Shown here: piece after piece, positions 19,005-22,500 of the stretch
How positions within the stretch are numbered: position 1 is the stretch's first letter
How the letters are laid out: each line of letters starts with the position of its first letter
DNA from: Glandiceps talaboti
Lineage: Eukaryota > Hemichordata > Enteropneusta > Spengelidae
Length of the DNA stretch: 22,500 nucleotides
Assembly (NCBI RefSeq): GCF_964340395.1
Contig: NC_135557.1
Span: 11,103,546-11,126,045 of the forward strand
Reading direction: 5' to 3'
Notes under the pieces: model-generated
Told to the model about the DNA's origin: nothing
What the model saw: the letters and a program-made list of their open reading frames with translations, nothing else
The model's database searches: none
Program-made: the position numbers and the translations under genes

Positions 19005-19083
19005 GTTTCATTTTGTGGTATTTGTCACAGCGACATTCATCTGTGGAATAGAGCTGCTGAGAAAACCTTGCCTTTCATCCTAG
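19005..19083 (+). CDS. MDR zinc alcohol dehydrogenase-like gene, exon 2 (third copy)
   Basis: 79 bases after TTTTTTTCAG and before GTAAGT, same protein as the other copies (CGICHSD ... PFILG), phase 0 in and 1 out. No exon 1 lies upstream within this copy, so it depends on an exon from elsewhere or is a gene fragment. Confidence 0.88.
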
Positions 19084-20308
19084 GTAAGTACAGATCTTAC
19101 AGCCTTTGCAGCATAAACAGGCAGTTTGGATTAACTGGGACATTAAGTTCCGTGAGTGTCTGAGCTGTATTTGGTTAATCATGTAAATAGTAGCATCGTA
19201 CGTACCATCTGTTATTAATAATTGCAATATGCAACATACCGTAGATCCGGGAGAGTGCACACATTAGAGGCCATTTACCGATAATAATCGATGAAGCTCC
19301 ATTATGATGTCTGAGGCGCAGCCGGGGACAAAATCCTGGCGCTTTCCCCATAACAAGTGTGTCCTATTATTTGCAGTAAAATAGCCTTGTTCAACAACAA
19401 CATAAGTAGATTCATTCATGAGTTGAACATGCTATCGAACATTTCCTTTTTATGTACAAACGATATGCGAAGACATTCTTCGTGTAAAAACTGTGTTGTT
19501 AAATGGAAAGAAATGTCTGCTCAATGAAATTGAGAGTACAGTTGAAAGAGTTGGAATGGAGTAAAACAAAATTTACAGTGACCACAAAGACCACACTATA
19601 AATCTCTCTGAACTTGGTAAATCGAGATCATCGAAACTACTCTGCATGCTAATCTTAAAAGTCTAACAATTCAGTAATATGCAAGGACCGTCATTGCCAA
19701 ATTGAAATGGTAACTATATGACAATCGCCTACCTGCAGACTTGAACCACTATCGCTACTACTCTATTCGGCTATCGTAACTGACATTTGGATTCAAATTC
19801 AAAATACCAAAATATCAGTTAGGATAACGGAATATATTTAAAGTACATGTAGCGACGACAGTCGTTCACGTCTACAGGTAGGCTAATATGCATTGAAAGT
19901 AATGGGGTTGTATTCCGCATTTGGGATGATAAAAGAACTTTACTTTGTATTGTGACTTGGAAAAACAACAAGAAACAACGTAGTCCATGTCTGTAGTTAC
20001 AATACTCATTATTTGAACACAAAAAAAAAAAAAAAAAAAAAATGTATAGACTATAGCCAATTGTACTGACAGGAAGTGATTTCAACAAAGACACGTTTAA
20101 TCAAGTTGGTGGAGGGTCTAATCAAACTATGTATACATGACAATATTTTAGTATTTTATGGGAAAGTGACGTGGGCTTGTGCAGATTGTATTAATATAAA
20201 AAATTACTTGGGATTGCCATCTGTTTGTAAATAAAAGTTTCGTTGATGATGCTACTTTGTTAAATGTGGTCCTAATCAAAATTTCTAATGTATTATCTTT
20301 TCGTAAAG
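19084..20308 (+). other. Intron 2, third copy, without the retrotransposon
   Basis: 1,225 bases from GTAAGT to AAAG. It gives the ancestral intron length: the left copy is 1,217 bases once the element and one GTTG are removed. A poly-A run at 20022-20041 replaces the GT repeat of the left copy. The empty target site is near 19231-19236. Confidence 0.8.
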
Positions 20309-20511
20309 GTCATGAGATAACGGGTACGATTCATTCTATTGGTCAGTTAGCAACAAGGTGCGGTTTAGAAACTGTCGATAAAGTCGTTCTTTATCCTTGG
20401 ATTGGCTGTTGTGATTGTGTCAGCTGTCAGAAAGGCGAATTTACTTATTGTTTAGAGTTTGATGAGCCGTCCGATGGCATCGAATTGGGCTGTACAGTTG
20501 ATGGCGGGTTC
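20309..20511 (+). CDS. MDR zinc alcohol dehydrogenase-like gene, exon 3 (third copy)
   Basis: Joins in phase to exon 2 to give LGHEITGTI, then VDKVVLYPWIGCCDCVSCQ with the four structural-zinc cysteines, then ELGCTVDGGF. The spacing of GHE and the Cys lobe, and the PWIGC wording, recall microbial-type NAD-dependent alcohol dehydrogenases and related animal MDR proteins. Downstream the frame stays open into the TGTC microsatellite only because that repeat lacks stops; the exon most likely ends near 20511 at a GT. The nucleotide-binding domain (GxGxxG) is not found in the window, so the gene would need later exons beyond 22500. Confidence 0.82.
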
Positions 20512-20573
20512 GTACATATTAAAATGCTCTCCTTGACGTTTGTTTTACATATAGCAAAGGAAAGTTGTGTGTT

Positions 20574-20614
20574 GTTATGCTCTGTCTGTCTGTCTGTCTG
20601 TCTGTATGTATGTA

Positions 20615-20647
<33 letters not shown>

Positions 20648-20728
20648 GCCTGCCTGCCTCTCTGTCTGTCTGCCTTTCCGTGTGGCTGTCTGTCTGCCTG
20701 CCTGCATGTCTGTCTGTCTGTCTATCAA
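20574..20728. repeat. (TGTC)n microsatellite
   Basis: TGTC units with TGCC and TGTA variants, in the intron after exon 3; mirrored at 1-84. Overlapping ORFs of Cys-Leu-Ser-Val type on both strands are products of the repeat. Confidence 0.95.
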
Positions 20729-21940
20729 AGTGGAACATTTCTGTCAGTTTACAAAAATACTGGGCATGGTTTTATTGCTCTTTCTGGAGAAACCAGGGCA
20801 CATATTCACAGATGCTGAGAGCGTGATGACTGGTCACAGCTATAGAATGAATACCAATAAACTATATGTCATCCAGTTAAAACAGAGAGACCAATTGAAA
20901 TAGACTTGAAAGTGAGAGAGTGGACGGTGGTGATATTATTGAGCAGGGAAGGGAAATAAATAAATTAAACAAATAAACAAACAAACAAACAAACAAACAA
21001 ACAAAAAACAAACAAAAAAACAAACAATCAAACAGGAAATGAGAGTAATTTATCATGAATCAGTAAAAAGAAAATAATTATTTTTTCCCATATTTTGCTA
21101 CGTTCCACTATTGAACAAACTATCAAACAAACAGACAAACAAACAAACAAACAAACAAACACTCAGACACACAGACAAACAAACAAACAAACAAACAAAC
21201 AGACACATAGAAAAATCTCATAGTAATCAATAATTACGCACTAATTAGAAAATATAATTATTTTTGTCGATATATTAATAAAATTGTCATAAAAACAAAA
21301 GATTTCTGGAACAGCTATTGAATATATTCTCCATAATGGGGGGGGGGGGCATTAACTCTCTCCCCACCACTCCCCTTATGATATTTCCCGCCACTCTCCT
21401 CGCCCCTCTCTGCTCCACATCAACTCTTCTTTAACTCGCCACTCACGCCTCCCGAAACCCTTCCTAGCGTGCAAACTTATTGAGGACATTGTTGTTCAAT
21501 TTTCCCTTCTCTCCGTGTCGTCAGCCGACCAGCCCCTCCCCCCTCAAAAACATCAACAAAAACGTATTGAAATGTATGTACATTCACCTATTGAGAGCAA
21601 CATGATGTTCTAAACGTTGCTACCAGAGGGCCCGGGGGTGTTACTCTTTATCTAAGTGGAGTAACTGTTATAGGAATGGTGATTGAGACTATTTATTACA
21701 CATCAGAAAAAATCACTGACTATCTCGTTGTCTGTTCATGTGAGTGGCAATCTGGATAATATTGTGAAAATTGACATTACAAGTAGATACACAATTTTTA
21801 TTTGTATGTTGGACTTATATTTTTATTTTGGACATGTTTCAATTTGTTGTTTCAATTTGTATTAATTAATGTATAACATGGGTACATTAAATGCATAAGC
21901 AGCAAGCTCAATGTCTTGGTCATCTTTAATACACACAGAC
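20729..21940. other. Intronic or intergenic DNA with CAAA repeats, no gene recognised
   Basis: CAAA/CAAACAGA tracts at about 20950-21025 and 21120-21205, a 12-base poly-G run at 21338-21349, then C/T-rich and AT-rich DNA. I looked for the next MDR exon (AEYV-type and Rossmann glycine motifs) and did not find it. Confidence 0.6.
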
Positions 21941-22023
21941 ACAGACACGGACACGGACACGGACACGGACACGGACAGACACATACATACATACATACAT
22001 ACATACATACATACATACATACA

Positions 22024-22057
<34 letters not shown>

Positions 22058-22118
22058 ACATACATACATACATACATACATACATACATACATACATACA
22101 TACATACATACATACTTA
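21941..22118. repeat. Compound (GACACG)n-(ACAT)n microsatellite
   Basis: Hexanucleotide GACACG units followed by about 30 ACAT units, with one interruption near 22052-22060. All ORFs across it on both strands are repeat products. Confidence 0.95.
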
Positions 22119-22500
22119 CATACTTAAATACTTACATATGTATACATATATATGGTTCTTTTAACTCAATGTTCTGTTTCATGTGCCCTCCAGGAAACCC
22201 CGTTCCCATTTCACTTTTAAAATGGCACGTTTTAATTCTACTCAAACATAAAAACTCGTTTTACCTAGGACCTTCAATGTTATCAATACCTTGCAAAACA
22301 CTGACATACTTTTCAGTCTCAATACTTTCAGAAAAGATAAAAAATATGTGAATTTAACGCAATTTCGGTAATTTTGTCTTCTTTTATTTGATGTCATTTT
22401 ATTTCTATTTTTACTTGTTTTTATATTATGCATTTTACTCTTTCAGATTTTTTGTAAATGTGGTAATCCTGTAGACATCTCAAATAAATGATCACACATA
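22119..22500. other. No gene recognised
   Basis: AT-rich DNA to the window edge. A CCCTCCAG at 22187-22194 could be read as a splice acceptor, but the peptide after it matches no MDR segment. An AATAAA at 22483-22488 has no gene attached. Confidence 0.45.

Larger units (their letters stand above)
18445..20728 (+). repeat. Third copy of the gene segment (direct repeat)
   Basis: Begins within intron 1 and matches the middle copy at 15009-16124 with a constant offset of 3435-3436. It then goes on to match the left copy (1096 down to 1) through exon 3 and into the TGTC tract. Few differences are seen. Exon 1 is absent upstream. Confidence 0.92.

Noticed and set aside
20257-20826. 189-codon ORF reading through exon 3 into a Cys/Leu/Ser/Val repeat
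   Set aside because: Only the first part is MDR sequence; the tail is the TGTC microsatellite, which has no stops in several frames. The splice phase and family layout put the exon end near 20511.
22180-22270. Possible next MDR exon after CCCTCCAG
   Set aside because: The translated peptide has no similarity to the expected region after DGGF and no Rossmann glycines.
21852-22351. Repetitive ORFs on both strands over the ACAT/GACACG tract
   Set aside because: Pure consequences of a stop-free simple repeat; no unique protein sequence.

Overview
This is a stretch of eukaryotic, most likely metazoan (marine-invertebrate-like), nuclear DNA. It is AT-rich and intron-containing, and it is full of microsatellites and transposon debris. 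No bacterial-style operons, rRNA, tRNA or CRISPR array were seen. The species cannot be fixed from sequence alone; the animal call rests on split exons with GT-AG borders, a chromodomain- and env-bearing Ty3/gypsy element, and a jockey/CR1-like non-LTR retrotransposon fragment.

The host content is three partial copies of one gene for a zinc-dependent medium-chain (MDR) alcohol dehydrogenase-like enzyme. The left copy is on the minus strand: exon 1 at 10309-10467, exon 2 at 8259-8337, exon 3 at 152-354. The middle copy is on the plus strand: exon 1 at 13441-13599, exon 2 at 15570-15648, exon 3 lost. The third copy is on the plus strand: exon 1 lost, exon 2 at 19005-19083, exon 3 at 20309-20511. 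Left and middle copies lie head to head and form a near-perfect inverted repeat (arms 10934 down to 8107 continuing at 1423-1096, and 12974-16124) around a 2.04 kb spacer. The third copy is a direct repeat of the middle one (15009-16124 matches 18445-19559). Its left junction lies next to a fragment that also occurs in the spacer, so it may be a tandem copy of spacer plus arm with an internal deletion.

Intron 2 of the left copy holds a 6,683 bp LTR retrotransposon (1424-8106, minus strand, same direction as the host gene). It has apparently identical 450 bp LTRs, a 4 bp target duplication GTTG, a primer-binding site and a polypurine tract. The unoccupied target site is preserved in both other gene copies. 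The element encodes RT, RNase H, integrase with a C-terminal chromodomain, and a two-membrane-segment env-like protein. It lacks nearly all of gag and the protease, and its integrase frame is broken between the second catalytic Asp and the catalytic Glu. It therefore looks young but defective.

The spacer (10935-12973) holds fold-back repeats, a TA microsatellite, a possible short element with 11 bp inverted ends, and a degenerate 3' end of a non-LTR retrotransposon. The middle gene copy ends at 16124, exactly where a palindrome with a TA core begins. From 16244 to 18356 I recognise no gene, only a nested GC-rich hairpin cluster and simple repeats. From 20512 to the end there are only intronic or intergenic sequence and many microsatellites (TGTC, CAAA, GACACG, ACAT).
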